Shown: piece by piece, positions 52,769 to 61,810 of the stretch
Numbering within the stretch: position 1 is the stretch's first letter
Layout of the letters: each line of letters opens with the position of its first letter
Source: CAYFLR01 sp964343805
Lineage (GTDB): Bacteria > Bdellovibrionota_B > Oligoflexia > CAYFLR01
Length of the DNA: 64,000 nt
Direction of reading: 5' to 3'
NCBI GenBank assembly: GCA_964343805.1
Contig: CAYFLR010000006.1
Span: 124,001 to 188,000, forward strand
Made by a program: the position numbers and the translations under genes
Notes under the pieces: generated by a model
Seen by the model: the letters and a program-made list of their open reading frames with translations, nothing else
Told to the model about the DNA's origin: nothing
Databases searched by the model: none

Positions 52769-54073
52769 CTATCCTTGGAAAATTTTCTCAACAATTCTTT
52801 CTTTGGTTGCCACCTCGATGTCTTCAGGTACCTTTTGGCCGAAAGAAAAGTAGGCCAAGGGTTTACCACTGGTTTGTGTCGCGTTATAAATAGAACCTAA
52901 AGTAGGCGCTTCGTCGATAAAAGTAAATAGAAGTGCATCCCAGGAATTTTTATTAAACCCTTTGATGCAGGTCTCTAAATAGGAAGAACTATTTATGGCT
53001 GATAGCACTAAATAGGTTTCTGTTTTGGGCTCGACCTCTTTTAAATCAAAGTTGACAATCGGAGCTTGGCCCATCAACTGCCCTGGCATATCAACCAATA
53101 TAAGGTCTTTATCTTTAAAATTATGGAGTGCCATTCGATAGTCGCTTTCACCAGCAACCACTTGCAACGGCACTTTCAATATATTGGCAAAGGTTTTTAA
53201 TTGCTCTGAAGCGGCAATGCGATAATTGTCCAAACTGACGATTGCGACCTTTTTCTGTTTTCGAATCACAAAGTCCGCTGCGATTTTAGCCAAACTGGTG
53301 GTTTTACCAGAGCCAGAAGGGCCATTGAAAGCAACAATATTTGGCCCGTTATCCCTGAGAGTAATACCTCCACTGATAGGGATTTTTTTAAGCATAATAC
53401 GAATAGCCAGGTTCCCAAAATAATCTTCTATTTCATTAAATTCGTGAATACGATCATCTTCGGTAAATGGATTTCGGCTAGAGCGAAGGGTATTCATAAT
53501 ATTGGAAATAAAAACTTCTTTAATGCCACTCACTTTAAGTTTGGTATAGATACGAACAAAATAGTCTGGTTGAGACTCCTCTTGCTTAAGTAAATTTGTT
53601 CTCATCACCTCATAAAGTAAATATTTTAATTCAGTAAATTCATCATGAATGCCAGTTGCTAAATAACTTTTGCCATGTCTGGAAATGTTACCTTCCATGC
53701 GTTTCATGAAGGCTTTGATATAATCTAGTTCCTTTTCAATAATCCCTGGAATAGGACTTTCTGCCGGCTTCACTGCTGCAGGTACGGCTGGTTTGCTCTC
53801 TTCTTGTAAAACCGGCAGATGGCTCTCTCGAAGCAGAGTTTGAGTATCCATCTGACGTTGAACAGGTGCACTCGCTGAAGGTGAATCATTTAGGGCAGCG
53901 GTTACCTCCACTATAGGTTTAGCAAATAGACCGAATTCCCCATCGCTTTTCTTCTCTTTGGTGGAAATTATAAAAGCATCCGGTCCTAGCTCTCTACGAA
54001 CAGCACGGAGAGCCTCTTTAACCGAATTGGCTTCAAATTTCTTCATTTGAACGTATGGTGAATCCATTTCCAT
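52769..54073 (-). CDS. flhF: Flagellar placement GTPase FlhF with altered G motifs
   Basis: SRP-type GTPase that sets where a polar flagellum is built. The 434 residues start with the basic B-domain (YVQMKKFEANSVKEALRAVR), followed by a variable Pro/Ser region to ~110, the N domain and the G domain from ~245. Walker A is intact (FNGPSGSGKTTSLAKIAADF) and so is DNYRIAASEQLKTFANI. The G3 motif, usually DTAGR, reads DMPGQ, and G4, usually TKxD, reads TFID. GTP specificity and hydrolysis may therefore be weakened. Lies between flhA and flhG. Confidence 0.93.
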   Translation of the reverse strand: MEMDSPYVQMKKFEANSVKEALRAVRRELGPDAFIISTKEKKSDGEFGLFAKPIVEVTAALNDSPSASAPVQRQMDTQTLLRESHLPVLQEESKPAVPAAVKPAESPIPGIIEKELDYIKAFMKRMEGNISRHGKSYLATGIHDEFTELKYLLYEVMRTNLLKQEESQPDYFVRIYTKLKVSGIKEVFISNIMNTLRSSRNPFTEDDRIHEFNEIEDYFGNLAIRIMLKKIPISGGITLRDNGPNIVAFNGPSGSGKTTSLAKIAADFVIRKQKKVAIVSLDNYRIAASEQLKTFANILKVPLQVVAGESDYRMALHNFKDKDLILVDMPGQLMGQAPIVNFDLKEVEPKTETYLVLSAINSSSYLETCIKGFNKNSWDALLFTFIDEAPTLGSIYNATQTSGKPLAYFSFGQKVPEDIEVATKERIVEKIFQG

Positions 54074-54082
54074 ATTACTTCC

Positions 54083-56176
54083 CTAATTCAGAGCTGCCAC
54101 ACCCAGAGATTTGGTTCGAATACCTGGCGGTAGCTCTTCGTATGAAATGATGGTCAAATGGGGTATAAATCTTTCAATTAACTTACGTAAATGCATCCGA
54201 ATTGAAGGACTCACCAGCAACACCGGATTAAAGTTCGTCATTTGAAAAGATTCCATCGCCTCATTAATTTTCTCAAGTATCTTTTCAGCAATATTAGGAT
54301 CTAGTTGGAGAAATGATAAACCCCCTTCAGTATATTTTATACCACTTGATATGACATCTTCAACTGTTCTTTCTAAATTTACTACGTGAAGTATGCCATC
54401 ACTGGATAAATATTTTCTCACAATCGCACGGCCTAAGGCCAGTCGAGTGGTTTCGGTAAGAAGGTCGGTATCTTTTATTTGTTTCCCTTTATCAGCTAGA
54501 GTTTCAAAAATAGTCAACAAATCGCGAATAGAAACGTCTTCTTTTAATAGATTCTGTAGGACCTTTACCACTTCACCCAAGGTTAAACACTCTGGCATAA
54601 AAAGATCCTCTACCACCTTAGGATACATCTCCTTAAAAGAATCCACTAAGGATTGAACTTCTTGACGACCTAACAAAGTGTGAGCATTTTCTTTCAACAT
54701 TTGGGTTAAATGAGTTGCAACTACCGTAGAATTATCCACTACGGTATAACCCCTAAAGTTGGCTTCATCTTTTAAGTCAGGTCGTATCCAAATAGCATCG
54801 AGACCAAAAGCAGGCTCTTTTGTTTGAATTCCATCTAAAGGCTCATCAATAGTTCCAGTATCCATCGCAAGCAAATGGTTTTCTTTTAATACCCCTTTTG
54901 CAATAACACTTCCCTTAATACAGAGATTATATTCACCAGGTAATAATTGCAGGTTATCTTTGACATGAACACTGGGAACCACAATCCCCATCTCTTGGGC
55001 AAATTGCTTACGAATACTCATGATTCTTTCTAGGAGTTCTCCTCCTTGATCTCGGTCCACCAGTGAAATCAGCCCATAACCAATTTCTAGCGAAAGTAAA
55101 TCAAGTTTTAATAGATCATCTATAGTTTCAACCGGCTCTTCTTCCTCTTTTATATTGGCTTCTCTAATGAGTTGTTCACGATCTTTCTGATTGCGAAACT
55201 GGGCATAATATCCGAGTCCCATCATAATGGCAGCGAGTACCCAAAAGGGGATCAATGGCAAGCCGGGGATAACACCTATGACCAACAAAATAAAAGAAGC
55301 GAGAAAGAGTGCTTTGGGCTGTAAACGAAACTGACGGGTAATTTCGTTTCCTAAATTGGCACTGGCTCCTGCTCTGGTAACTACAATACCAGCAGCAACA
55401 GATACTAAGAAGGCGGGTATCTGAGCAACAATTCCGTCACCCACCGTCAAGATGGTAAAGGTTCTACCCGCTTCTACAGCAGCCATATCATATTGGACCA
55501 TCCCTATGACAAAGCCCACCACGATATTGATACCGGTAATGATAATACCGGCAATAGCATCACCACGGACAAATTTACTAGCACCGTCCATGGCTCCATA
55601 GAATTCTGATTCTTTTTCAATCTCTTTACGACGGGATTTGGCGATTTTCATATCAATGATGCCCGCATTTAAGTCAGCATCAATCGCCATCTGTTTACCA
55701 GGCATCGCGTCCAAGGTAAAACGAGCAGCTACTTCAGCAATACGGCCAGCACCTTTAGAAATTACAATAAAGTTGATAACGAAAAAGATGGCGAATATTA
55801 CGATACCGACAATAATATCACCACCCACCACAAAGTCACCAAAGCTATTAATCACACGCCCTGCCGCATCCGGCCCTTCAGCTCCATTTAACAAAATGGA
55901 TTTGGTTGAGGCAATATTAAGTGAAAGCCTGAATAGAGTTACAACCAAGAGAACAGAAGGAAAAACATTAAAATCGAGAGGCTTTTGCATATAAACTGAA
56001 ACTAAAAGAATCGTCACTGAGATGGTAATACTCAAAACGAGCATAAAGTCGAGAGTCATGGCTGGAAGTGGAATCAAGATAATTCCAATTATAACCATTA
56101 AACCCAAAGCTAATATCAAATCCGGATTGGCTAAATTCTTTAGTTGTAATAAACCTGTTCTTCCTTCACCCGCCAT
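54083..56176 (-). CDS. flhA: Flagellar export gate protein FlhA
   Basis: Inner-membrane subunit of the flagellar type III export gate, nine-mer ring below the basal body. The 697 residues have eight membrane segments in the first ~320 (starting LANPDLILALGLMVIIGIIL), the FHIPEP-family loop around GAGRIAEVAARFTLDAMPGKQMAIDADL (cited in part: DAMPGKQMAID), and a cytoplasmic domain from ~330 with VPSVHVKDNLQL and the C-terminal LVVSPSIRMHLRKL-like section. Full length and regular. Confidence 0.97.
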   Translation of the reverse strand: MAGEGRTGLLQLKNLANPDLILALGLMVIIGIILIPLPAMTLDFMLVLSITISVTILLVSVYMQKPLDFNVFPSVLLVVTLFRLSLNIASTKSILLNGAEGPDAAGRVINSFGDFVVGGDIIVGIVIFAIFFVINFIVISKGAGRIAEVAARFTLDAMPGKQMAIDADLNAGIIDMKIAKSRRKEIEKESEFYGAMDGASKFVRGDAIAGIIITGINIVVGFVIGMVQYDMAAVEAGRTFTILTVGDGIVAQIPAFLVSVAAGIVVTRAGASANLGNEITRQFRLQPKALFLASFILLVIGVIPGLPLIPFWVLAAIMMGLGYYAQFRNQKDREQLIREANIKEEEEPVETIDDLLKLDLLSLEIGYGLISLVDRDQGGELLERIMSIRKQFAQEMGIVVPSVHVKDNLQLLPGEYNLCIKGSVIAKGVLKENHLLAMDTGTIDEPLDGIQTKEPAFGLDAIWIRPDLKDEANFRGYTVVDNSTVVATHLTQMLKENAHTLLGRQEVQSLVDSFKEMYPKVVEDLFMPECLTLGEVVKVLQNLLKEDVSIRDLLTIFETLADKGKQIKDTDLLTETTRLALGRAIVRKYLSSDGILHVVNLERTVEDVISSGIKYTEGGLSFLQLDPNIAEKILEKINEAMESFQMTNFNPVLLVSPSIRMHLRKLIERFIPHLTIISYEELPPGIRTKSLGVAALN

Positions 56177-56190
56177 TTATAACCTCTTTT

Positions 56191-57270
56191 TTAATTGACA
56201 CTTCTATTAATGCCATTTTTTAATCGATAAACGTAAGCAATCACTTCAGATACTGCTTTATATAGAGTCTCAGGGATCTCTTGCCCTACTTTCAACATCT
56301 TGTATAAAGTTCTAGCAAGCGGCTTATCTTCTACAATAGGGATTTCCTTTTCCTTGGCCACTTCTCGAAGTTTGAGGGCCAAAAAGTCCTGTCCTTTGGC
56401 AACCACAACAGGAGCTTTCATACCCTGTTCGTATTGAAGAGCCACTGCAAAGTGAGTGGGGTTGGTGACCAATACTGTTGCTTTATCCATATTTTGGATC
56501 ATTCGACTCCGAGACAGTTGACGCTGAACATCACGGATCCGTCTTTTAATTAAGGGGTCACCTTCTCTATTTTTTAGTTCATCTTTTACATTTTGTTTGG
56601 TCATTTTCATTTTCTTCTGTAGGGTGACCCAATTATAAAAGAAGTCTATTCCACTGATTAAAACCAGGACAGCCAACACTCTTAAGAAAATATTGAAAAT
56701 AACACTGCCCCAGTACCCCCACAATCCATCAATTGCAACCCCACCTAACTTAGGAATGGTATAAATTTCTCCTCCTAAGACAGAGTAAGAAATAAATGCC
56801 ACCGTGGTAATTTTGGCGATGGATTTCAAGAGCTCCATGGCCACCTGGGTTGAGAAAAACCTTTTCATACCCGACAGAGGGTTCATTTTACCGAAGTTAG
56901 GTTTCATCCTTTGCCAACTAAAATTCATCTTGGTTTGAGAAAGACCAGCAACCAATACCATCACAAATACTAAGCTAAAAAGAGGGAAGAGGGCTTTTCC
57001 CACCATCTGTGCTAACAAAGAGAACAGCATCGAAGCATCATGGATTGAGAATGCTGTTTTGATACTTTGAGTGAACACAAAAATCATAATTTTCTTGAGT
57101 TCATCCAAGAAGTAAAGACCATAAAGCGAAAAAAATACCAAAGCACCTAATAGGGCAAATACAGAGGTAAATTCGCGCGACTGTGCAACTTCACCCTTCT
57201 GTCGAAACTCCTTCTTCCGTTCGTCGGTAGCTTCTTCGGTTTTTTCTTCAAAATCGTCTTCTAAAGCCAT
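56191..57270 (-). CDS. flhB: Flagellar export gate protein FlhB
   Basis: Substrate-specificity switch of the flagellar export gate. The 359 residues have a charged N-terminus (EEKTEEATDERKKEFRQKGE), four membrane segments and a cytoplasmic autocleavage domain with the intact NPTH motif (LVTNPTHFAVALQYE near 266), so it should self-cleave between Asn and Pro. Directly upstream of flhA, same strand, 14 bases. Confidence 0.97.
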   Translation of the reverse strand: MALEDDFEEKTEEATDERKKEFRQKGEVAQSREFTSVFALLGALVFFSLYGLYFLDELKKIMIFVFTQSIKTAFSIHDASMLFSLLAQMVGKALFPLFSLVFVMVLVAGLSQTKMNFSWQRMKPNFGKMNPLSGMKRFFSTQVAMELLKSIAKITTVAFISYSVLGGEIYTIPKLGGVAIDGLWGYWGSVIFNIFLRVLAVLVLISGIDFFYNWVTLQKKMKMTKQNVKDELKNREGDPLIKRRIRDVQRQLSRSRMIQNMDKATVLVTNPTHFAVALQYEQGMKAPVVVAKGQDFLALKLREVAKEKEIPIVEDKPLARTLYKMLKVGQEIPETLYKAVSEVIAYVYRLKNGINRSVN

Positions 57271-57282
57271 AGATAACCTTAA

Positions 57283-58068
57283 TTACCTCACTGCCATTAA
57301 ACTCATGGCATTGACAAAATGCTCTGAAAATAGATTAAAATAATTCATCAATTCATTGGTATAAAAACGCATTGAGAATAAAAATACGATAAACCCCACT
57401 AAAAAACTGATGGGGAAACTCAATACAAATACATTCACTTGAGGAACAGTACGAGCAATCATTCCCAAGGCAAACATGGTAAAAACAAGAGCCGTTAAGA
57501 TCGGTGCTGCGAGCTTAATTCCAATAATAAAAATTTGGGCCGAAAAGGAAATCAAATTCTTAAATAATAAAGGAGATGGATTTAGCTCTCCTAACGGAAT
57601 GACATGAAAAGAAACTTGCAAAGAGTGAATAAATACGTGGTGAAAATTAAGAGTAATAAATATAGCGGTGGCAATGACAGTTTTAAATTGAGAAAGTGGT
57701 GAGACCTGAGCACCACTAGAAGGATCTAGTAAATTAGCCATACCGAAACCCATCTGATATCCTACAAATTGAGCTGCCATGAGGACACCATGAAAGGCCA
57801 CTTTGGCAATAAACCCAAGCACCAATCCAATCAATGACTCTTTGAGTAGCATCAATACTATATAGAGTGGGGGGATATTTTCACCTAAAGGTTGAAAGGA
57901 AACTAAAGGATAAATCATCACGGTGAGCATGAAAGCAAAGGCTATTTTTAAAGTCGGAGGAATTTGTCTATCACCAAGCATGGGAAGCCAAATAAAAATA
58001 CCTATAATGCGGAAAAGGACTCCCATAAAATTGATAACGAGGGCTGAATCGATAGGCAAATTATTCAT
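57283..58068 (-). CDS. fliR: Flagellar export gate protein FliR
   Basis: Membrane component of the FliPQR export pore. The 261 residues are nearly all hydrophobic with about six segments and the family pattern FRIIGIFIWLPMLGDRQIPP near 16-35, QFVGYQMGFGMANLLDPSSG near 98 and the C-terminal RFYTNELMNYFN. Twelve bases before flhB and eleven after fliQ, in the usual order P-Q-R-B-A. Confidence 0.96.
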   Translation of the reverse strand: MNNLPIDSALVINFMGVLFRIIGIFIWLPMLGDRQIPPTLKIAFAFMLTVMIYPLVSFQPLGENIPPLYIVLMLLKESLIGLVLGFIAKVAFHGVLMAAQFVGYQMGFGMANLLDPSSGAQVSPLSQFKTVIATAIFITLNFHHVFIHSLQVSFHVIPLGELNPSPLLFKNLISFSAQIFIIGIKLAAPILTALVFTMFALGMIARTVPQVNVFVLSFPISFLVGFIVFLFSMRFYTNELMNYFNLFSEHFVNAMSLMAVR

Positions 58069-58079
58069 TGACTAAAAGC

Positions 58080-58355
58080 CTACCTCCCCAACACATAGTA
58101 TGGTATGCGTTGGATTAAATTCACCGCAAAAAATTCAAATGATGAAAAAATCCATGGCGACAAGAGAGCCAGAGTCACAATAATACCAACTATTTTAGGA
58201 ATAAAAGTTAGAGTCTGCTCATTAATTTGAGTGGCTGCTTGAAAAATGGATACCCCAAGACCAATCACCAATCCAGCGACTAACATAGGACCTCCCATTT
58301 TTATGGAGAGGATAATTGCATTCCTAGCTATTTCGCTGACCAATTCAGGACCCAT
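58080..58355 (-). CDS. fliQ: Flagellar export gate protein FliQ
   Basis: Small pore subunit, 91 residues with two membrane helices: MGPELVSEIARNAIILSIKM then GPMLVAGLVIGLGVSIFQAA and VGIIVTLALLSPWIFSSF. ATG 58355 is used because GAGGAG stands seven bases upstream and the family starts there; an in-frame extension to 58442 would run into the end of fliP. Confidence 0.95.
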   Translation of the reverse strand: MGPELVSEIARNAIILSIKMGGPMLVAGLVIGLGVSIFQAATQINEQTLTFIPKIVGIIVTLALLSPWIFSSFEFFAVNLIQRIPYYVLGR

Positions 58356-58399
58356 TCTCTCACTCCTCTTCCTGAAAGTTAAATCTTCCAGTTTGAAAT

Positions 58400-59173
58400 T
58401 TAAGCAAAGCTTTTTACCAATGAACCAACGATCAATTCCCAACCATCTATCAGAACAAAGAGAACTAGTTTAAAAGGAAGGCTTACAACTGTAGGAGGCA
58501 ACATCAACATACCCATTGCCATCAGAACCGAAGACACCACCATATCTATAATTAAAAATGGTACATAGATTAAAAACCCAATCATAAAAGCCGTTTTGAG
58601 CTCTGATAAAACAAAACTAGGAATTAATACAAGAGTTGGAACTTCTTTGGCATTCTTTGGCTTGTCTATCTTAGCCATTTCGAGAAAGAGCTTAAGCTCT
58701 GCCTCTTTAGTTTGATTCAGCATCCAGGTTCTTATTGGAGCTTCCAAAGCATCTATGGCCTGTGATTGATTAATCTGTTTTGAAATATAGGGCTGCAAAG
58801 CTTGATCATTGATCTGCTTCAAAACCGGAGACATAATAAAAAAGGTGAGAAATAAACTGAGACCAATCAGCACTTGGTTAGGAGGCATGGTTTGAGTTCC
58901 CAACGCATGTCTCACAAAACTAAAGACGATGATCAATCTAGTAAAAGATGTCATTAAAAGAAGAATAGCTGGTGCCATGGTTAAAACTGTGAGAATGAGT
59001 ACAATTTTAATGGCTGATACTACTTCTGTAGGATCATCTGTCTCAGTGACGGAAAACTTAACAGTTGGAAAGCCAAGACCTTGTGCATTTAGCTCTGTTC
59101 CAAAGAACAACGCAATAATAGCACCAATTCCAAAGGCAATAATAACATCAAATGTAAGTTTTCGATTGGTCAC
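58400..59173 (-). CDS. fliP: Flagellar export gate protein FliP
   Basis: Core of the export pore. The 257 residues begin with a cleavable signal (VIIAFGIGAIIALFFGTELN), then the FliP hallmarks ILTVLTMAPAILLLMTSFTR, IVFSFVRHALGTQTMPPNQV and, near the C-terminus, FLIYVPFLIIDMVVSSVLMA MGMLMLPP (quoted in two parts). Its start overlaps the fliO stop by four bases. All expected conserved blocks are present. Confidence 0.97.
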   Translation of the reverse strand: MTNRKLTFDVIIAFGIGAIIALFFGTELNAQGLGFPTVKFSVTETDDPTEVVSAIKIVLILTVLTMAPAILLLMTSFTRLIIVFSFVRHALGTQTMPPNQVLIGLSLFLTFFIMSPVLKQINDQALQPYISKQINQSQAIDALEAPIRTWMLNQTKEAELKLFLEMAKIDKPKNAKEVPTLVLIPSFVLSELKTAFMIGFLIYVPFLIIDMVVSSVLMAMGMLMLPPTVVSLPFKLVLFVLIDGWELIVGSLVKSFA

Positions 59174-60438
59174 ACAACATCCTTTTGAATGGTTTGCATA
59201 GTTTGAAGTTTATCTCTGATCATCTCTGTTACATCCGAAATGGTGTTATCCAAATTCTCTGTTTTCTCTTTAACCGTAGATTCTTTTTGATCTTGTTTGT
59301 TTACATATTCATCAAATTTGGCATAGGGATTGACTTTGGTACCAGAGGGAGAAGATACTAATTTTGTTTTTACGGGCACAGGCTCCGCTATCTGCTCTTC
59401 GTTACTCTCTGTTTCTTCTCCAATATTAGCTTTTGATTTGATGAGGTTCAAAATCTTGGAGACAGATGCTTTTTGAGCTTCTAATGAAATAGGAACCGGT
59501 GAAGCGATGGTTGTATTCTGATTGACTGTATTGGACGACCCAACTTTTTTAATCTTTTCAGGTTCCTCAGTGAGTTTTTGAATGGCCAATTTATTGTTTG
59601 CCAACTCGGCTTCACTGATCTTTTCATTTTTAGCCACTTTGTTTTCAATAACCGGCTGAGGACTTACCGTGGTTTTTTTCTCTGAAACCACCTTGATCAT
59701 GGTAATGTTCTCAGGGGTCACACCGATCAGAATTTCCTCTCCATGAACTTCCATCAGCACTAAAGATTTCTTAGAATCTAGGTTATATGTCGAGAGATGC
59801 CTCAGGACTTTATCCTTAGTAAACAACGACTTACGTTTAAACGCCAGTTTTTTGACACCAAAGGCGATAACTAGAAAAAGCATTAAAAAAACCGAGATTA
59901 CGGTTAGCTTTTTCATATAAACCTCTGAAAATAATGAATTAACTCCAGCGGTGGCAACATTTTTAACAGGAACCTTCTCATCTAGAGACAAAGCTTTCTC
60001 TAAAGGAGCCGCCACCACATTACTTTTCATTAGGTATTCCAAATGATTATTCTCTGTAGTTAACACGGCTCCGGTGGAAAACTTCTCTGCCTTTCCTCCT
60101 TTTAGTATCACTCGAGCAATTAAAATATCGGGAGTTGCCTGCAGGATAAAGAGTTTATTAATATCAGGTCCCACTCCATCTACAAATTTGCTGGTTTCTA
60201 AAGTGTAACTATTCTTAAACTTAAGTTGGATGTAGTTATCGATATATTTTACTTCCACATTATCCTTTGAAATATTTCTTTCAAAATCAAATGAAAGGCG
60301 AACCTGCCCCTCCCTTTCTTCTAGAATTTTGTATGATTGTAAGAGATTAGGACTATCACTCGCTTGAACTGGAACTAAGACAGCACAAAAGCAGGCGATC
60401 ATGGTTAATCTACAAAATAAATTTAGACTCTTAATCAT
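59170..60438 (-). CDS. fliO: Flagellar biosynthesis protein FliO with AMIN-like N-terminal domain
   Basis: FliO helps assemble the FliPQR pore. This version has 422 residues, far more than the usual ~100-150. A signal peptide (FCRLTMIACFCAVLVPVQAS) leads a ~120-residue periplasmic beta-rich domain (VRLSFDFERNISKDNVEVKY, DNYIQLKFKNSY) that resembles AMIN domains. One membrane helix (VISVFLMLFLVIAFGVKKLA near 175) is followed by the FliO core (YNLDSKKSLVLMEVHGEEIL IGVT, quoted in part) and a long low-complexity Glu/Lys/Val tail of ~170 residues. Position between fliN and fliP supports the name. Confidence 0.88.
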   Translation of the reverse strand: MIKSLNLFCRLTMIACFCAVLVPVQASDSPNLLQSYKILEEREGQVRLSFDFERNISKDNVEVKYIDNYIQLKFKNSYTLETSKFVDGVGPDINKLFILQATPDILIARVILKGGKAEKFSTGAVLTTENNHLEYLMKSNVVAAPLEKALSLDEKVPVKNVATAGVNSLFSEVYMKKLTVISVFLMLFLVIAFGVKKLAFKRKSLFTKDKVLRHLSTYNLDSKKSLVLMEVHGEEILIGVTPENITMIKVVSEKKTTVSPQPVIENKVAKNEKISEAELANNKLAIQKLTEEPEKIKKVGSSNTVNQNTTIASPVPISLEAQKASVSKILNLIKSKANIGEETESNEEQIAEPVPVKTKLVSSPSGTKVNPYAKFDEYVNKQDQKESTVKEKTENLDNTISDVTEMIRDKLQTMQTIQKDVV

Positions 60439-60468
60439 AAGAACACCTTTTTATAATACCAAGAGTGG

Positions 60469-60957
60469 TTAAGCTGCCCCTTGTTCAGCATTTTCTAATC
60501 CAATATTACTGACAACATCAGTTAAACGAACACCAAATCGTTCGTTGATCACAACTACCTCTCCTAAGGCAACGAGCTTATCGTTCACCAGGATTTCCAT
60601 TGGTTCACCTGCCATTTTATCTAACTCAATTACTGAACCTTGACCTAACTGTAAGAGATCATTAACCAACATCCGAGTACGCCCTAGTTCCACCGATACA
60701 TTCAATGGAACATCCAGGATCATTTTGATATTGGCTCCACCAACATCACTTACAGCGGCTTTAGCGGCAGCTTTGGCAACAATCTCCTCATGACTTTCAT
60801 CGTCACTACCGTCACCATCTCCATCGTCGCCTCCACCTTCCAAATCGGCGAGCAAACTATCCACATCTGATTGACCGCCATCGTCTTCTTCGCCTAAATC
60901 AGTCAATCCAAAATCTTCAGCACTTAATAATTCATTTTTATCCATACCATCTGCCAT
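60469..60957 (-). CDS. fliN: Flagellar motor switch protein FliN
   Basis: C-ring protein that works with FliM and FliG in torque generation and rotation switching. The 162 residues have a very acidic, Gly/Asp-rich N-terminal half (LADLEGGGDDGDGDGSDDES) and a normal C-terminal SpoA domain (LNVSVELGRTRMLVNDLLQL, then GSVIELDKMAGEPMEILVND, FGVRLTDVV). The SpoA part is regular, so function should be kept. fliM, normally just upstream, is missing. Confidence 0.95.
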   Translation of the reverse strand: MADGMDKNELLSAEDFGLTDLGEEDDGGQSDVDSLLADLEGGGDDGDGDGSDDESHEEIVAKAAAKAAVSDVGGANIKMILDVPLNVSVELGRTRMLVNDLLQLGQGSVIELDKMAGEPMEILVNDKLVALGEVVVINERFGVRLTDVVSNIGLENAEQGAA

Positions 60958-60989
60958 TTAATTCTCCCTTTTGTTAGTGGTAATGGTGT

Positions 60990-61580
60990 TTAGTCAATTA
61001 TAAACTCTGTAAAGTAGAGTTGTTTTATACTTCCTCTTTGGAGGAAGGAGTTTATAGTATTCATTATGGAAACTCGAAATTTCATTTTCCCTTCTGGATT
61101 CATTATGGACTTCTTCGTCTTGGTTGAAGTCATGGAAATTATGGTATCCCTAATTTTGGCCCGCCTTTGTTCAAGCTCTTCTTTAAACTTGTTAGTTGGC
61201 TCGTACTCTAAGGCAATAGTCATTTGGATGTATCTATCCTGATAAGCATCCGCTAAATTTACCTGGAACGGCGCCAATGCAAAGACATTTCCAATTTTAC
61301 CCTCTGTAAGAGGATCCTTCTTGGTAATATCCGCCAGCTTTTCTTCCTCAGCCTTCTTAGCCGCCTCTTCTCCTTCTTTATGTTCTTCATCCTTCAAGAT
61401 AGACTTGGCTTCCTCTGAAATTTCTTCCTTTTTTTCTTCTGGAGCCTTTTTCCCGAAAAACATGGTATACCCGAAAAAACCACCCGCTCCCAATACCACC
61501 ACCACAACACCAATTATGATAAAGAGTTTCTTTTTCGTTCCTTCCCCTTCAATTACTTCTTCCTTATCATTTTCAGCCAT
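60990..61580 (-). CDS. fliL: Flagellar basal body-associated protein FliL
   Basis: Single-span inner-membrane protein that surrounds and stabilises the stator. The 196 residues start at ATG 61580 with GGAGGA upstream. One membrane helix (LFIIIGVVVVVLGAGGFFGY near 20) is followed by an unusually long Lys/Glu-rich linker (~50 residues) and the FliL domain with FALAPFQVNLADAYQDRYIQ MTIALEYE (in part) and the C-terminal IKQLYFTEFIID. First gene of the flagellar run. Confidence 0.93.
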   Translation of the reverse strand: MAENDKEEVIEGEGTKKKLFIIIGVVVVVLGAGGFFGYTMFFGKKAPEEKKEEISEEAKSILKDEEHKEGEEAAKKAEEEKLADITKKDPLTEGKIGNVFALAPFQVNLADAYQDRYIQMTIALEYEPTNKFKEELEQRRAKIRDTIISMTSTKTKKSIMNPEGKMKFRVSIMNTINSFLQRGSIKQLYFTEFIID

Positions 61581-61700
61581 TTCATTTCCTCCAACCAAGT
61601 AACCATAATTCAAAATTGTGTGATTAAAAGGTTTATTGCAATAACTATGCCGAATAACTAGAAGTAGGGTTTAAATAGTTATCTCTGTTGATTTCACCGG

Positions 61701-61730
61701 ATAATGTGGACTAAAGAGAAAAAGAGTCAA
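61701..61730 (-). promoter_or_regulatory. Candidate promoter of the fliL operon
   Basis: On the minus strand TTGACT (61730-61725), an 18-base spacer and CATTAT (61706-61701), about 120 bases before fliL. It has a good -35 and a moderate -10. Confidence 0.45.
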
Positions 61731-61762
61731 GGAAATGACAAGGTATTTTTTACCCAGTTTAT

Positions 61763-61796
61763 CGTCAAAATTCAGATATTCGTCAAAGTTTTGACG
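61763..61796. promoter_or_regulatory. CGTCAAA boxes, possible operator upstream of the fliL promoter
   Basis: Two direct CGTCAAA boxes 18 bases apart (61763 and 61781); the second forms the near-perfect palindrome CGTCAAAGTTTTGACG (61781-61796). They lie 33-70 bases above the candidate -35 box and just after the stop of the response-regulator gene. There is no T-run, so it is not a standard terminator. Confidence 0.45.
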
Positions 61797-61810
61797 TTTG
61801 AAAAATATAA

